Origin: Azospirillum griseum
GTDB lineage: Bacteria; Pseudomonadota; Alphaproteobacteria; Azospirillales; Azospirillaceae
Direction: 5' to 3'
NCBI RefSeq assembly: GCF_003966125.1
Contig: NZ_RXMA01000006.1
Span: forward strand, 46,403-110,402
Length of the DNA stretch: 64,000 nucleotides
Shown here in pieces: positions 55,258 to 63,723 of the stretch. The notes beneath the pieces are model-generated. The model saw only the letters and a program-made list of their open reading frames with translations. It was not told the DNA's origin and searched no databases. Positions within the stretch are counted from its first letter, which is position 1; the number at the start of each line of letters is the position of its first letter. The position numbers were made by a program, and so were the translations under genes.

Positions 55258-56723
55258 GACGCACCACCTTCCAGAACCCACGTGTCCTTCGAGCCACCGC
55301 CCTGGGACGAATTGACGATCAGCGTGCCTTTCTTCAACGCCACGCGCGACAGGCCACCGGGCAGAACCCAGGTGTTGCGGGCGGTGATGGCGAAGGGCCG
55401 CAGATCGACGTGGCGCGGTTCGATGCCGTCGGGCGTCACCGTCGGGCACACCGACAGATCGACGACGGGCTGGCTGATGTAGTTGGACGGGTCGGCCAAC
55501 AGCTTGGCCCGGCAATCCTCCAACTCGGCCTTGCTGGCGCGCGGGCCGATGGTGATGCCGTATCCGCCCGCTTCGCCCACCGGCTTGACCACCAGCTCGG
55601 CCAGATGGTCCAGCGTGTATTGCAGGGCGTCGGCCTCGCGGCAGATGCGGGTGTCCACGTTCGGGATGATCGGGTCCTGATCCAGGTAATATTTGATCAT
55701 CCGGGGAACGTAGCAATAGACCGCCTTGTCGTCGGCCACCCCGGTGCCGATGGCGTTGGCCAACGCGACGTTGCCCTTGCGGTAGGCGTCGAGAATGCCG
55801 GGAACGCCCAGCAGGCTGTCCGGGTTGAAGGCGCGCGGGTCGAGGAAGGCGTCGTCCAACCGGCGGTAAATCGAATGGACGGGGGCCAGACCGTTGGTCG
55901 TCTTCATGAAGACGCGGTCGTTCTCCACCACCAGATCACGGCCTTCGACCAGCGGCACACCCATTTCGCGGGCGAGGAAGATGTGTTCGAAATAGGCCGA
56001 ATTGTAGGTGCCGGGCGACAGCAGCACCACCTGCGGGTCATCGACCCCGGCGGGCGCGATTTCCATCATCGCGTCGAGCAGCTTGTGGCCGTAATTGTCC
56101 ACCGGGCGGATGCCGATGTCCTGCACCAGATCGGGGAACACCCGCTGCATCATGTGGCGGTTTTCCACCACATAGGACACGCCGGACGGAACGCGGCCGT
56201 TGTCCTCCAGCACGCGGAAGGTGCCGTGGCGGTCGCGCACCAGATCGGTGCCCATGATGTGAATGTAGGTGTTGAACGGAACATCCAGCCCGATCATCTG
56301 GGGGCGGAAGTTGCTGTTTCCCTCCACCAGTTCGCGCGGAATGATGCCATCCTTCAGGATCTTCTGATCGTGGTAGATGTCGTGAAGAAACAAGTTGAGC
56401 GCGGCCACACGCTGGGTCACGCCCGCTTCCAGATGCGTCCATTCCTTGGCGGAAATCACCCGTGGGATGATGTCGAACGGAAGAATCCGGTCGACCGCGT
56501 CTTTTTCGGAATAAACGATGAAAGTGATGCCGAGGTTGTAAAGCTCCCTTTCCACATCCTGCGCGCGGCGGCGCAGTTCATCAAAATCAAGACCCGACAA
56601 TCTCTGCCGTATCAGCGCCGTGTGTTCGGCTGGCAAGTCCATGCTTCCGAACAATTCGTCGAAATACAGGCCAGGATTATAGGATGACAAAAGGTCGGAT
56701 GGTTTGCCCTCGGGTACGCTCAC
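55254..56723 (-). CDS. Circularly permuted ATP-grasp protein (type 2)
   Basis: A 489-residue predicted ATP-dependent carboxylate-amine ligase. Family sequences: SSYNPGLYFDELFGSMDLPA at the start, GITFIVYSEKDAVDRILPFD, the block LEDNGRVPSGVSYVVENRHM, VVLLSPGTYNSAYFEHIFLA, and the late ATP-site region VVKPVGEAGGYGITIGP with TWVLPGGLSRVAL. The GTG at 56723 with GGGGGAG close upstream was taken as start; it removes a Pro/Arg-rich N-terminus that overlaps the motB gene. It works with the alpha-E protein; the usual third partner, a transglutaminase-like gene, is not in the window. Confidence 0.88.
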   Translation of the reverse strand: MSVPEGKPSDLLSSYNPGLYFDELFGSMDLPAEHTALIRQRLSGLDFDELRRRAQDVERELYNLGITFIVYSEKDAVDRILPFDIIPRVISAKEWTHLEAGVTQRVAALNLFLHDIYHDQKILKDGIIPRELVEGNSNFRPQMIGLDVPFNTYIHIMGTDLVRDRHGTFRVLEDNGRVPSGVSYVVENRHMMQRVFPDLVQDIGIRPVDNYGHKLLDAMMEIAPAGVDDPQVVLLSPGTYNSAYFEHIFLAREMGVPLVEGRDLVVENDRVFMKTTNGLAPVHSIYRRLDDAFLDPRAFNPDSLLGVPGILDAYRKGNVALANAIGTGVADDKAVYCYVPRMIKYYLDQDPIIPNVDTRICREADALQYTLDHLAELVVKPVGEAGGYGITIGPRASKAELEDCRAKLLADPSNYISQPVVDLSVCPTVTPDGIEPRHVDLRPFAITARNTWVLPGGLSRVALKKGTLIVNSSQGGGSKDTWVLEGGAS

Positions 56724-56901
56724 AGACTCCCCCGCGCTTGTCTCGAACCAATCCCTGCCAACCGGACGGCATCGTTCCGGCGGCTGCATGATGTTTGAGA
56801 AGTATGACGCATCGCCGCGCGCTTTGAACAGGGGCAAACGCGCGGATTCGAGGTCAAACGCAGCGCAGATGTGCGTTTTTTGATTGGCCGATCGGAAGAA
56901 T

Positions 56902-58077
56902 TCAGCCCTTTGGTGCCGGTGCGGGCGCGGCTTTGGTGGCGGGCGGTGCACCGGGAGGCGCGGCGGGGGCAATCTCGCGCAGCAAAACCATGCTGACCCG
57001 GCGGTTGCGCGGGCTGCCCGGCTGTTCGGGAACCAGCGGATCGCGGTCGGCCCGACCGACCACGTCCTGGATGCGCTTTTCGTCGATGCCACCGGCGATC
57101 AACGCGCGGCGGGTGGCGTTGGCCCGCTCGGTCGACAGATCCCAATTGTCGCGCCCCGATCCGGCGGCGAAGGGCGTTCCGTCGGTGTGGCCGCTGATCG
57201 ACAGCTTGTTGGGCAGCTTGGACAGCGCCTTGGCCACCTGTTGCACCAGCTGGCGGGTCTGCGGGTACATCTGGCCCGACCCACCGGGGAACATCGACAC
57301 GCGGTCCTGATCGACGATTTGGATGCGCAGCCCCTCGGGGGTCTGGTCGATCATCAGATTTTGCGCCAACGGCTCCAGTTCGGGCACCGATTGGATCGCC
57401 TGACGGATTTCGGTGGCGGCCTGTTGGAACTGGCGGGCCTCCTTCTGGGCCTCCTGCAGTTTCTCCCCGGCCTCCTTCACCCGTTCGGCGAAGTCGGACA
57501 GGCGCTCGCCGGGTTTCTGGCCGGGGACGCCCAATTGCTTGGCCATCTCCTCCATCCGGCGTTGATAGTCCGCTCGCGACTCGTTGCTGCGCTGATCAGT
57601 CGGACCGCCGGCGCTGTCCTTGCCCGCATTCTCCTTGCCGGTGGTGTCCGCGTTGGGACGGCCGGGACCGGTGCCCGTGCCGGGTCCGGCGGTGGCCTCC
57701 GTCGGGTCGCTGGCGTCTTCGGTTTCCTGAGAGGAGTAGCCGGGCGGACCGGAGACCGGCACATCGGCGGACATCGGCGACGACGGGGACACCTGCGCGC
57801 CCGGCACCGTGATGGTCTTGCCGCCCAGCATGCCGCCGGACCCGGATTGCTCGCGGCTGACCGAGGCGGGGGAAAAATAGTCGGCGATGCCCTTGCGCTG
57901 GTCCGACGTGGTGACGTTCAACAGCCACAGCAGCAGGAAGAAGGCCATCATCGCGGTCACGAAGTCGGCATAGGCCACCTTCCACGCGCCGCCGTGATGG
58001 CCGCCGTGCCCGCCCTTCTTCTTTTTGATGATGATTGGCCGTTCGCCCTCGGCTGAGTTTCCGCTCATGCTGCCCAT
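56902..58077 (-). CDS. motB: Flagellar motor stator protein MotB
   Basis: A 391-residue stator subunit anchoring to peptidoglycan. After a Lys/His/Gly-rich cytoplasmic start (IIIKKKKGGHGGHHGG), one TM helix (about 32-55) carries the proton-binding Asp38 (AYADFVTAMMAFFLLLWLLN). A long Pro/Gly/Ser/Thr-rich and then helical stretch (about 80-240) leads to the OmpA-like peptidoglycan-binding domain (about 245-375) with NKLSISGHTDGTPFA and LSTERANATRRALI. The long linker and its low complexity are common in Alphaproteobacteria. No motA lies next to it. Met4 (58068) is an alternative start. Confidence 0.92.
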   Translation of the reverse strand: MGSMSGNSAEGERPIIIKKKKGGHGGHHGGAWKVAYADFVTAMMAFFLLLWLLNVTTSDQRKGIADYFSPASVSREQSGSGGMLGGKTITVPGAQVSPSSPMSADVPVSGPPGYSSQETEDASDPTEATAGPGTGTGPGRPNADTTGKENAGKDSAGGPTDQRSNESRADYQRRMEEMAKQLGVPGQKPGERLSDFAERVKEAGEKLQEAQKEARQFQQAATEIRQAIQSVPELEPLAQNLMIDQTPEGLRIQIVDQDRVSMFPGGSGQMYPQTRQLVQQVAKALSKLPNKLSISGHTDGTPFAAGSGRDNWDLSTERANATRRALIAGGIDEKRIQDVVGRADRDPLVPEQPGSPRNRRVSMVLLREIAPAAPPGAPPATKAAPAPAPKG

Positions 58078-58156
58078 GCCAAGACGGCGCGAAGCGGACG
58101 GTCCGCCACCGCGTCAGCGCGTTGCCCCGCGCCGTGTGGGGAGGCTGACGCAGCTT

Positions 58157-58175
58157 CGTTAAAATCCCTTTAACG
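58157..58175. promoter_or_regulatory. Inverted repeat in the motB/flavin-reductase divergent region
   Basis: CGTTAAA (58157-58163) and TTTAACG (58169-58175) form a perfect 7-bp palindrome with a five-base spacer, ending in the self-complementary AACGTT. It is about 80 bases upstream of the motB start and 100 upstream of the flavin reductase. It could be a transcription-factor site; nothing identifies the factor. Confidence 0.3.
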
Positions 58176-58276
58176 TTGTTCTCGGCCAACCCGATCCAGG
58201 GGCGAGGCCCTTGCGCCCACTGCGGGGCTAGGGTATTGCCAGGGTTCAACCATTCCGCCGTCACGCACAGGCCGCC

Positions 58277-58768
58277 ATGACCTCCTTCCCGTCGTTTGAT
58301 GCCCGCGCCTTCCGCAGCGCGCTGGGTTGCTTTGCCACCGGAATCGCCGTTGTCACGACCGTGGCCCCGGATGGCGCGCCGGTTGGGGTGACGGTCAACT
58401 CCTTCTCCTCGGTGTCGCTGGATCCGCCGCTGGTCCAATTCTGTCTGGCCCGCAGCGCCGGGACGCTGGCGGCGTTTTCGACGGCCAAATCCTTTGTCGT
58501 GAATGTCCTGTCCGCCGATCAGGAGGATCTCTCCGCCCGCTTCTCGCGCCGGGATGTGGACGACCGTTGGGCCGGTGTGGCGCAGGTCCCGACCGACAGC
58601 GGGGTCCCGGCGCTGGCCGGATGCCTCGCTACGCTGGACTGCGACCGCGAGCATCTGTTGGATGGTGGCGACCACGTCATCGTTCTGGGCCGCGTCCGCG
58701 CGCTGGCGTCGCGCGAGGATGGCGCGCCTTTGCTGTATTTCCGGGGCGGTTACGCGCGTTTGGGGTGA
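58277..58768 (+). CDS. Flavin reductase family protein (flavin-binding oxidoreductase)
   Basis: A 163-residue FMN-binding split-barrel protein of the flavin reductase-like family, which supplies reduced flavin to two-component monooxygenases. Motifs: ARAFRSALGCFATGIAVVTT at the start, GVTVNSFSSVSLDPPLVQFC (the classic 'NSFxSVSLxPPL' block), and SFVVNVLSADQEDLSARFS, with GDHVIVLGRVRAL near the end. No monooxygenase gene is adjacent, so the partner is unknown. It may also act on flavin alone. Confidence 0.88.
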   Translation: MTSFPSFDARAFRSALGCFATGIAVVTTVAPDGAPVGVTVNSFSSVSLDPPLVQFCLARSAGTLAAFSTAKSFVVNVLSADQEDLSARFSRRDVDDRWAGVAQVPTDSGVPALAGCLATLDCDREHLLDGGDHVIVLGRVRALASREDGAPLLYFRGGYARLG

Positions 58769-58854
58769 TGGGCCAACGCCCGACAGCGCTTCACGATTGA
58801 TTCGGCGTGGCCTGCGCTCCATGCTGAATTTTGCGGTGCAGCGTGGAGGGGGCG

Positions 58855-59253
58855 ATGAATCCGTTTTTGCTGAAAAGCGACCCGGCGATTGACCTGATGC
58901 GGGCGACCTCGACGGAGTTTGAAAAGATTCTGTCCAAGGGCGCGATGGGACAGCCGCTGACCGTTGGCGATTACACCATTGTGCCGCTGCTCATCACCAG
59001 CTTTGGCATTGGCACCGGCGGCGGCAGCCTGTTGGGGGAATCGCTGGGCGGTGGTGGGGGGGGCGGCGTCATCCCCTGCGCGGTGCTGATCATCGGCCCG
59101 AACGGGGTTGAGATGAAGGTGCTGCCGCAAGAGACCACCAGTCCGGCGCACCAATCCATCGCGCAGATGGTGTCGGACGCGACCAGCGCCTACAAACGTG
59201 GCGCGCCCGACGCCTCCACCAGCGTCGCAGGCAACGCGGGCGTCAGCGCGTGA
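58855..59253 (+). CDS. GerW/YtfJ-family protein
   Basis: A 132-residue protein. The central block VGDYTIVPLLITSFGIGTGG is followed by a glycine run (GGGGGGG at about 70-76) and VIPCAVLIIGPNGVEMKVL, the GerW/YtfJ pattern known from sporulation and germination proteins of Bacillus. The family also occurs in non-sporulating bacteria, where the role is unknown. GGAGGGGGCG lies just ahead of the ATG at 58855. The 3' end overlaps the convergent DUF1488 gene by 11 bases. Confidence 0.7.
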   Translation: MNPFLLKSDPAIDLMRATSTEFEKILSKGAMGQPLTVGDYTIVPLLITSFGIGTGGGSLLGESLGGGGGGGVIPCAVLIIGPNGVEMKVLPQETTSPAHQSIAQMVSDATSAYKRGAPDASTSVAGNAGVSA

Positions 59254-59527
59254 CCCGCGCCAGATCCCGGCCGGTCAGGTGAATGTTGGCGTCGGGATCC
59301 AGCGCGCGGTCCAGAATGCGCAATTCGACCGCGCGGTCGAAGGCGTGGCGGTTCATGCAAACCTGCTGAACCGCCTCGTCTGGCTGCGGGCGGTGGCCCA
59401 CGACGCTCTGCAACACCCGGCGGGTGACGAACACCCGACCGTGATACTCCCCGACCTCGACCGCGAATTCGACGGCGTCGGCCTCCTCGTTCCAGATCGG
59501 ATCGTCGGGGAACACAAAGATCGGCAT
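59243..59527 (-). CDS. DUF1488 family protein
   Basis: A 94-residue soluble protein of the DUF1488 family. It starts MPIFVFPDDPIWNEEADAVE and continues FAVEVGEYHGRVFVTRRVLQ, with a helical C-terminal half (ILDRALDPDANIHLTGRDL). Function is unknown. It follows the DUF6134-like gene by 19 bases on the same strand and converges with the GerW-like gene. Confidence 0.7.
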   Translation of the reverse strand: MPIFVFPDDPIWNEEADAVEFAVEVGEYHGRVFVTRRVLQSVVGHRPQPDEAVQQVCMNRHAFDRAVELRILDRALDPDANIHLTGRDLARVTR

Positions 59528-59546
59528 GCTGTCCTCGGGTGAAGGC

Positions 59547-60206
59547 TCACTTCAGGACATAGGTGATATCATAGCCGCTGCGCTTGAAACGGGTTTTCAG
59601 CAGGGTGCCGTCGGCGGCGTACCACAGATCGCGTTCGACATCGCCGTCGATGCGGTGGTGCTGCGCCTCGACCTTGCGGCCCCCGGCCTCGATGGTTTCG
59701 CTGCCCAGCGCCTTGACGGTGGTGGTGTAGCGCGCGCCGTCGATCACCGAGAACAGCGGGCTGCGCATCAGCACCTCCGCCGTCCACAGGGAGAGCGGCA
59801 GGGCGGTGGCGGGCAGGTCGGTCGGCTTGCCATCGGCGACCAGCGTGAAGCCGCCGGGCTTGGCCGTCAGCTCCAGCGTGTGGGGCGTGCCGTCGTCGTC
59901 GGTCGTCGCCTTCAACGACTCCAGGCTGCTCCCCTTCCACAGCTCCTCCCGCTTGTGGTCGTAGCGGAAGTTGATGAACAGCACCTTCACCCGCGTGCTG
60001 GCGGTGATCGTCACCTTGCTGCGGTCGCCCTGCGGCTCCACCCGCACCTCTTCGCTGCCGATGGGGTCGTCGCCCATCAGGATGGTGTAGGTCAGGGTGC
60101 GCGGCCCGGCGGCCGGCGCGGCGGTGGCGCTGGTGATCGATGCCACAGCCGTCAGCGGCAGCAGCAAAAGCGTGGCGGCGAACGTGGCGCGCAGCGGGTG
60201 CATCAT
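59547..60206 (-). CDS. Secreted DUF6134/DUF3108-like protein
   Basis: A 219-residue exported protein. The signal peptide (1-30) has a long hydrophobic core (FAATLLLLPLTAVASI) and an ATAAPAA end. The mature part is beta-rich: GPRTLTYTILMGDDPIGSEE, STRVKVLFINFRYDHKREEL, TVKALGSETIEAGGRKVEAQ, and the end GTLLKTRFKRSGYDITYVLK, as in DUF6134/DUF3108 periplasmic proteins. A role with lipids or the envelope is only suggested by the neighbouring SCP2 gene. AGGGAGG precedes the ATG at 60206. Confidence 0.65.
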   Translation of the reverse strand: MMHPLRATFAATLLLLPLTAVASITSATAAPAAGPRTLTYTILMGDDPIGSEEVRVEPQGDRSKVTITASTRVKVLFINFRYDHKREELWKGSSLESLKATTDDDGTPHTLELTAKPGGFTLVADGKPTDLPATALPLSLWTAEVLMRSPLFSVIDGARYTTTVKALGSETIEAGGRKVEAQHHRIDGDVERDLWYAADGTLLKTRFKRSGYDITYVLK

Positions 60207-60297
60207 GGCGTTTCCTCCCTTAAGACACATGTGGAGCAGCGGGCCGGGCGACTCTTGCGGTCGGTTACGGGATGGCCCTGTGTGTGCGTGCTGGGCG

Positions 60298-60600
60298 TCA
60301 CTCGTCCAGCAGTTGGGCGAGCTTCATGGCGATGCCCATGGAGCCTTCGACCTTCAGCTTGCCCATGGTAAAGGCCAGCATCGGGTTCAGCTTTCCGTTG
60401 ATGAGCTTGGCCAGATTGTCCGGCGAGATGCGGATCGTGCAATCGGCGTCCTGATCGCCCTGGGTGATGGCGACCGGGTTGGCGCGGGCGTCGAGATGAA
60501 TGATCTCCCCATCCTTGCCCAGAACGAAGCGGACCGAGGCGTTCAGCCCGCGCAGCGCGGCGGACCGGGAACGCATCTCGCTCAGGATGTCCTCGACCAT
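60298..60600 (-). CDS. SCP2 sterol-carrier-type lipid-binding protein
   Basis: A 100-residue protein made of one SCP2 domain: LNASVRFVLGKDGEIIHLDA, CTIRISPDNLAKLINGKLNP and FTMGKLKVEGSMGIAMKLAQLL are the hallmark strands and helices. It would bind a fatty acyl group or other lipid in the cytoplasm. It is divergent from an acyl-CoA ligase and shares the intergenic region containing a LiuR-type palindrome, so the two are probably co-regulated. GGAG lies upstream of the ATG at 60600. Confidence 0.87.
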   Translation of the reverse strand: MVEDILSEMRSRSAALRGLNASVRFVLGKDGEIIHLDARANPVAITQGDQDADCTIRISPDNLAKLINGKLNPMLAFTMGKLKVEGSMGIAMKLAQLLDE

Positions 60601-60636
60601 GACTGCAGTCTCCAAAGATTGTTTGTGCAACGGCCC

Positions 60637-60668
60637 TTGACAGTAAGGCTGAGTTACGTTTACGTCAA
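60637..60668 (+). promoter_or_regulatory. Promoter and LiuR-like operator ahead of the acyl-CoA ligase
   Basis: TTGACA (60637-60642), a consensus -35 box, is followed after 17 bases by a weak -10 (TTACGT, 60660-60665). The -10 area is covered by TTACGTTTACGTCAA (60654-60668), an imperfect palindrome of the ACGT-NN-ACGT type described for MerR-family LiuR regulators of branched-chain and fatty acid degradation. The same kind of site precedes the MerR gene at 62.5 kb. Confidence 0.6.
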
Positions 60669-60780
60669 CGGAATAACGAATAGGTTCCATGTGGCCCGCC
60701 GCACCGTCCCAACCGACGACCTCCGGGCGACAGCAGGAGCCAACGACACGCGCGCCAACCGCGAAGGGGAGCGAAACCGA

Positions 60781-62508
60781 ATGTCCGACACGCTTGCGCA
60801 ATCCGGCCGGTTGACCGGCGTCGACTCCTCCGCCGAACAGCGGCCCTGGCTGGCGCATTATCCCGACAACATCGCGTGGGATCAGCGCTTTGCGCCCGCC
60901 CCCCTGCACCAGCTGTTCGAGGATGCGGCCCGGCGATTCGCCGATCGTCCCTGCCTGGATTTTCTGGGGCGACGCTACCGCTACGCCGAGGTGGCCGATC
61001 TGGTGAACCGGGCGGCGCGTGGGTTCCAGGACATGGGTGTGGGGCCGGGGGTGCGGGTTGGCCTGTGCCTGCCCAATTGCCCGACCTACGTCATCGCCTT
61101 TTTCGGCATCCTGAAGGCGGGCGGGACGGTGGTGAACTACAACCCGCTCTATGTGGAGCGGGAGTTGGAGCACCAGATCGCCGACTCGCAGACCGACATC
61201 ATGGTGACGCTGGATCTCAAGCAGATCTACCCGCGCATCGGCCTGATGCTGGAGCGTACCCGGTTGAAGCGGGTCGTCGTCTGCCGGATGTCGACCATCC
61301 TGCCCACGGTCAAGGGCGCGCTGTTCCGCCTGCTCAAGCGCAGCGAACTGGCCGCCGTGCCGCAGGACGACCGCCACATCGATTCTGACCGGCTGCTGGC
61401 CAACGACGGCGCGATGCGTTCGGTTGCGATCGATCCGCTGCGCGACGTCGCCGTGCTGCAATACACCGGCGGGACCACCGGCGTGCCCAAGGGCGCGATG
61501 CTGACCCACCACAATCTGCAAGCCAACGCGCAGCAGGTGATGGCGTGGTTTCCCGGCGTGGCGCTAGGGCAGGAACGCATGCTGGCGGTGCTGCCCTTCT
61601 TCCACGTCTTCGCCATGACGGTGGTGCTGAATCTCGGGCTGGCGGCGGGGGCCGAACTGGTGATGCTGCCCCGGTTCGAGGCCGAACAGGTGCTGAAGAC
61701 CATCGCCAAGCGCAAGCCGACGCTCGTCCCCGGCGTGCCGACCATGTACAAGGCGTTGCTGTCGCACCCGCAGGTCGGGCGCTACGCGCTGACCTCCATC
61801 CGCTACTGCATCTCCGGCGGCGCGCCGCTGCCGATGGAGTTGAAGCGCCAATGGGAGCAGGCGACCGGCTGCGTGCTGGTCGAAGGTTATGGCCTGTCGG
61901 AAGCCTCGCCGGTGTGCGCCGCCAACCCGCTGGTCGGCACGAACAAGGAAGGCTCCATCGGTCTGCCGCTGCCCGGCATCACCGTTCAGATTCGCGGCCT
62001 GGAGGATCCCTCCCAAGTGCTCGGAGTCGGGGAGAAAGGGCAGGTCGCCGTGTCCGGTCCCAACGTGATGGCCGGTTACTGGGGGCGGGAGGAGGAAACC
62101 GCCCGGACCATCGTCGATGGCTATCTGCTGACCGGCGACGTCGGCATGATGGACGCGGATGGTTATGTCTTCCTGCTGGACCGCCTGAAAGACCTGATCA
62201 TTTGCAGCGGTTACAACGTGTACCCGCGCGTGATCGAGGAGGCGATCTATCAGCACCCGGACGTGGTCGCCGCCTGCGTCATCGGCCTGCCCGACGAATA
62301 CCGGGGGCAGACGCCCAAGGCGTTCGTGCAGTTGGTTCCGGGAGCCAGCCTGACCGCCGAGGCTCTGAAGGACTTCCTGCGTGACAAGATTTCCCGCATC
62401 GAAATGCCCACCGCCATCGAGTTTCGCGATGAGCTGCCGAAGACCGCCGTCGGCAAATTGTCGAAAAAAGAACTGGTTGCCGAAGCCATGCGGGCGAAGG
62501 CTGGATGA
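60781..62508 (+). CDS. fadD: Long-chain fatty-acid-CoA ligase (FadD type)
   Basis: A 575-residue AMP-forming ligase that activates fatty acids for beta-oxidation. The P-loop-like motif YTGGTTGVPKGAML is intact, with the core GYGLSEASPVC, adenylation region GYLLTGDVGMMDADGYVFLL and hinge RLKDLIICSGYNVYPRVIEE, ending in the catalytic Lys region DELPKTAVGKLSKKELV. The ATG at 60781 has AAGGGGAGC upstream. It is divergent from an SCP2 gene and followed by a MerR/LiuR-like gene. The exact acyl preference is not readable. Confidence 0.92.
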   Translation: MSDTLAQSGRLTGVDSSAEQRPWLAHYPDNIAWDQRFAPAPLHQLFEDAARRFADRPCLDFLGRRYRYAEVADLVNRAARGFQDMGVGPGVRVGLCLPNCPTYVIAFFGILKAGGTVVNYNPLYVERELEHQIADSQTDIMVTLDLKQIYPRIGLMLERTRLKRVVVCRMSTILPTVKGALFRLLKRSELAAVPQDDRHIDSDRLLANDGAMRSVAIDPLRDVAVLQYTGGTTGVPKGAMLTHHNLQANAQQVMAWFPGVALGQERMLAVLPFFHVFAMTVVLNLGLAAGAELVMLPRFEAEQVLKTIAKRKPTLVPGVPTMYKALLSHPQVGRYALTSIRYCISGGAPLPMELKRQWEQATGCVLVEGYGLSEASPVCAANPLVGTNKEGSIGLPLPGITVQIRGLEDPSQVLGVGEKGQVAVSGPNVMAGYWGREEETARTIVDGYLLTGDVGMMDADGYVFLLDRLKDLIICSGYNVYPRVIEEAIYQHPDVVAACVIGLPDEYRGQTPKAFVQLVPGASLTAEALKDFLRDKISRIEMPTAIEFRDELPKTAVGKLSKKELVAEAMRAKAG

Positions 62509-62523
62509 CCCGAAGTCAGACCG

Positions 62524-62554
62524 TTGACGAAGACGTAAAGGGAAGCCTTATCAT
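62524..62554 (+). promoter_or_regulatory. LiuR-like operator and promoter ahead of the MerR gene
   Basis: TTGACGAAGACGTAAA (62524-62539) matches, on the other strand, the site at 60654-60668 (TTACGT-3 bases-CGTCAA). Its first half doubles as a -35 box (TTGACG), followed after 18 bases by TTATCA (62548-62553). A regulator bound here would block its own promoter, the usual autoregulation of MerR-type genes. Confidence 0.6.
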
Positions 62555-62620
62555 GTCGTCATTGCTGTGCTATGTCCCGCCGGTCGGACATGGCGTATGC
62601 GAACAAAGGTTATCCCAGGG

Positions 62621-63010
62621 ATGGAACAGCTCTACACGGTCAATCAACTTGCGGAAGAGCTGGGCATCACGCCGCGCGCTCTGCGTTTCTACGAGGTCAA
62701 GGGGCTGCTGGCGCCCAACCGGGTTGGCAACAACCGGGTCTACACCAAGCGCGACCGTGCCCGGCTGAAGCTCATTCTGCGCGGCAAGCGTCTGGGCTTC
62801 TCGCTGGCGGAAATCCGCGAGTATCTGGACCTCTACAACGTCGATGGCGGGGTGGAGCAACAACGCAACCTGTTGAAGCGCGTGCAGAAGCGGCTGAAGG
62901 ATTTGGCGCAGCAGCGCGAGGATCTGGAAGCGACCGTGTGCGAGTTGAAGGAAATCGAAGTGCAGGTGTCCACCAGCCTGGCGGATCGCTCCCCCGGCAA
63001 GGACGCCTGA
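62621..63010 (+). CDS. MerR-family transcriptional regulator, LiuR-like
   Basis: A 129-residue regulator. The N-terminal winged helix (1-70) reads YTVNQLAEELGITPRALRFY then EVKGLLAPNRVGNNRVYTKR. The helix-rich middle has LKLILRGKRLGFSLAEIREY, and a coiled-coil dimer helix runs to the end (RVQKRLKDLAQQREDLEATV). This is the LiuR/COG0789 type that controls acyl-CoA catabolism rather than metals; no metal-binding Cys pair is present. The ATG at 62621 begins MEQLYTVN as in the family; an ATG at 62597 would add eight residues. It follows the ligase after 112 bases and two matching palindromes flank the pair. Confidence 0.85.
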   Translation: MEQLYTVNQLAEELGITPRALRFYEVKGLLAPNRVGNNRVYTKRDRARLKLILRGKRLGFSLAEIREYLDLYNVDGGVEQQRNLLKRVQKRLKDLAQQREDLEATVCELKEIEVQVSTSLADRSPGKDA

Positions 63011-63137
63011 GCCGGACGGCCCGACGCCGCCCCGGCACCGCCGACACCGGGGAGGAACGGGCCATGACGGAGCGGACGACACAGCGGGCGACAGGACGGA
63101 CAGCGCAACGGAGCCATTCGGCGGATGGGGGACGGTC

Positions 63138-63668
63138 ATGAACCTGATCTTCCGCCTGATCCGGGTCATGATCGCTGCGCTCTATGATCAGTGGCGCGGG
63201 CGTCGGTTGACGTTGCTGGGGGAATCGGCCTTGCGGTTCCGCGTCTGGCCGACCGACCTCGATCTCAACCTGCACATGACCAACGCGCGTTACTTCAGCG
63301 TGATGGATCTGGGGCGCACCGATCTGATGATCCGGGTCGGCTTGGGCAACGCGATCCTGAAGAACCGCTGGCAGCCGGTGTTGGGCGCGGCCAACGTCCG
63401 TTTCCGCCGATCCCTGCGGCCCTTCCAACGCTTCACCCTGGTCAGCCGCGTGCTGTGCTGGGACGACAAATACATCTTCATGGAACACCGGCTGGAGACT
63501 GCCCAGGGGGTGGCCGCCATCGCCGTGATGCAGGGGGCCTTCGTCGCCCGGGGATCAGTGGTCACGCCCGCCCAGGTCCTGGCGGCGCTGGGGGTCGATG
63601 ACCCGTCGCCGCCGATGCCCGATGCGGTGGCGGCGTGGCAGCCGCTGACCGTTGCCGCCGTGACCTGA
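63138..63668 (+). CDS. Acyl-CoA thioesterase family protein (hotdog fold)
   Basis: A 176-residue hotdog protein of the 4HBT_2/Them6-like kind. The core is [20 protein letters not shown], with the conserved catalytic-type Asp in TDLDLNLHM, then [37 protein letters not shown], and [17 protein letters not shown]. It probably hydrolyses acyl-CoA to free fatty acid and CoA. It follows the MerR gene by 127 bases and precedes etfB, so it belongs to the fatty-acid module. GGGGGAC lies ahead of the ATG. Confidence 0.82.
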   Translation: MNLIFRLIRVMIAALYDQWRGRRLTLLGESALRFRVWPTDLDLNLHMTNARYFSVMDLGRTDLMIRVGLGNAILKNRWQPVLGAANVRFRRSLRPFQRFTLVSRVLCWDDKYIFMEHRLETAQGVAAIAVMQGAFVARGSVVTPAQVLAALGVDDPSPPMPDAVAAWQPLTVAAVT

Positions 63669-63723
63669 CGCTCATCCCAAATCCAACACGCACAACCACT
63701 CAACGCCTGAGGAGGCCGTCACC

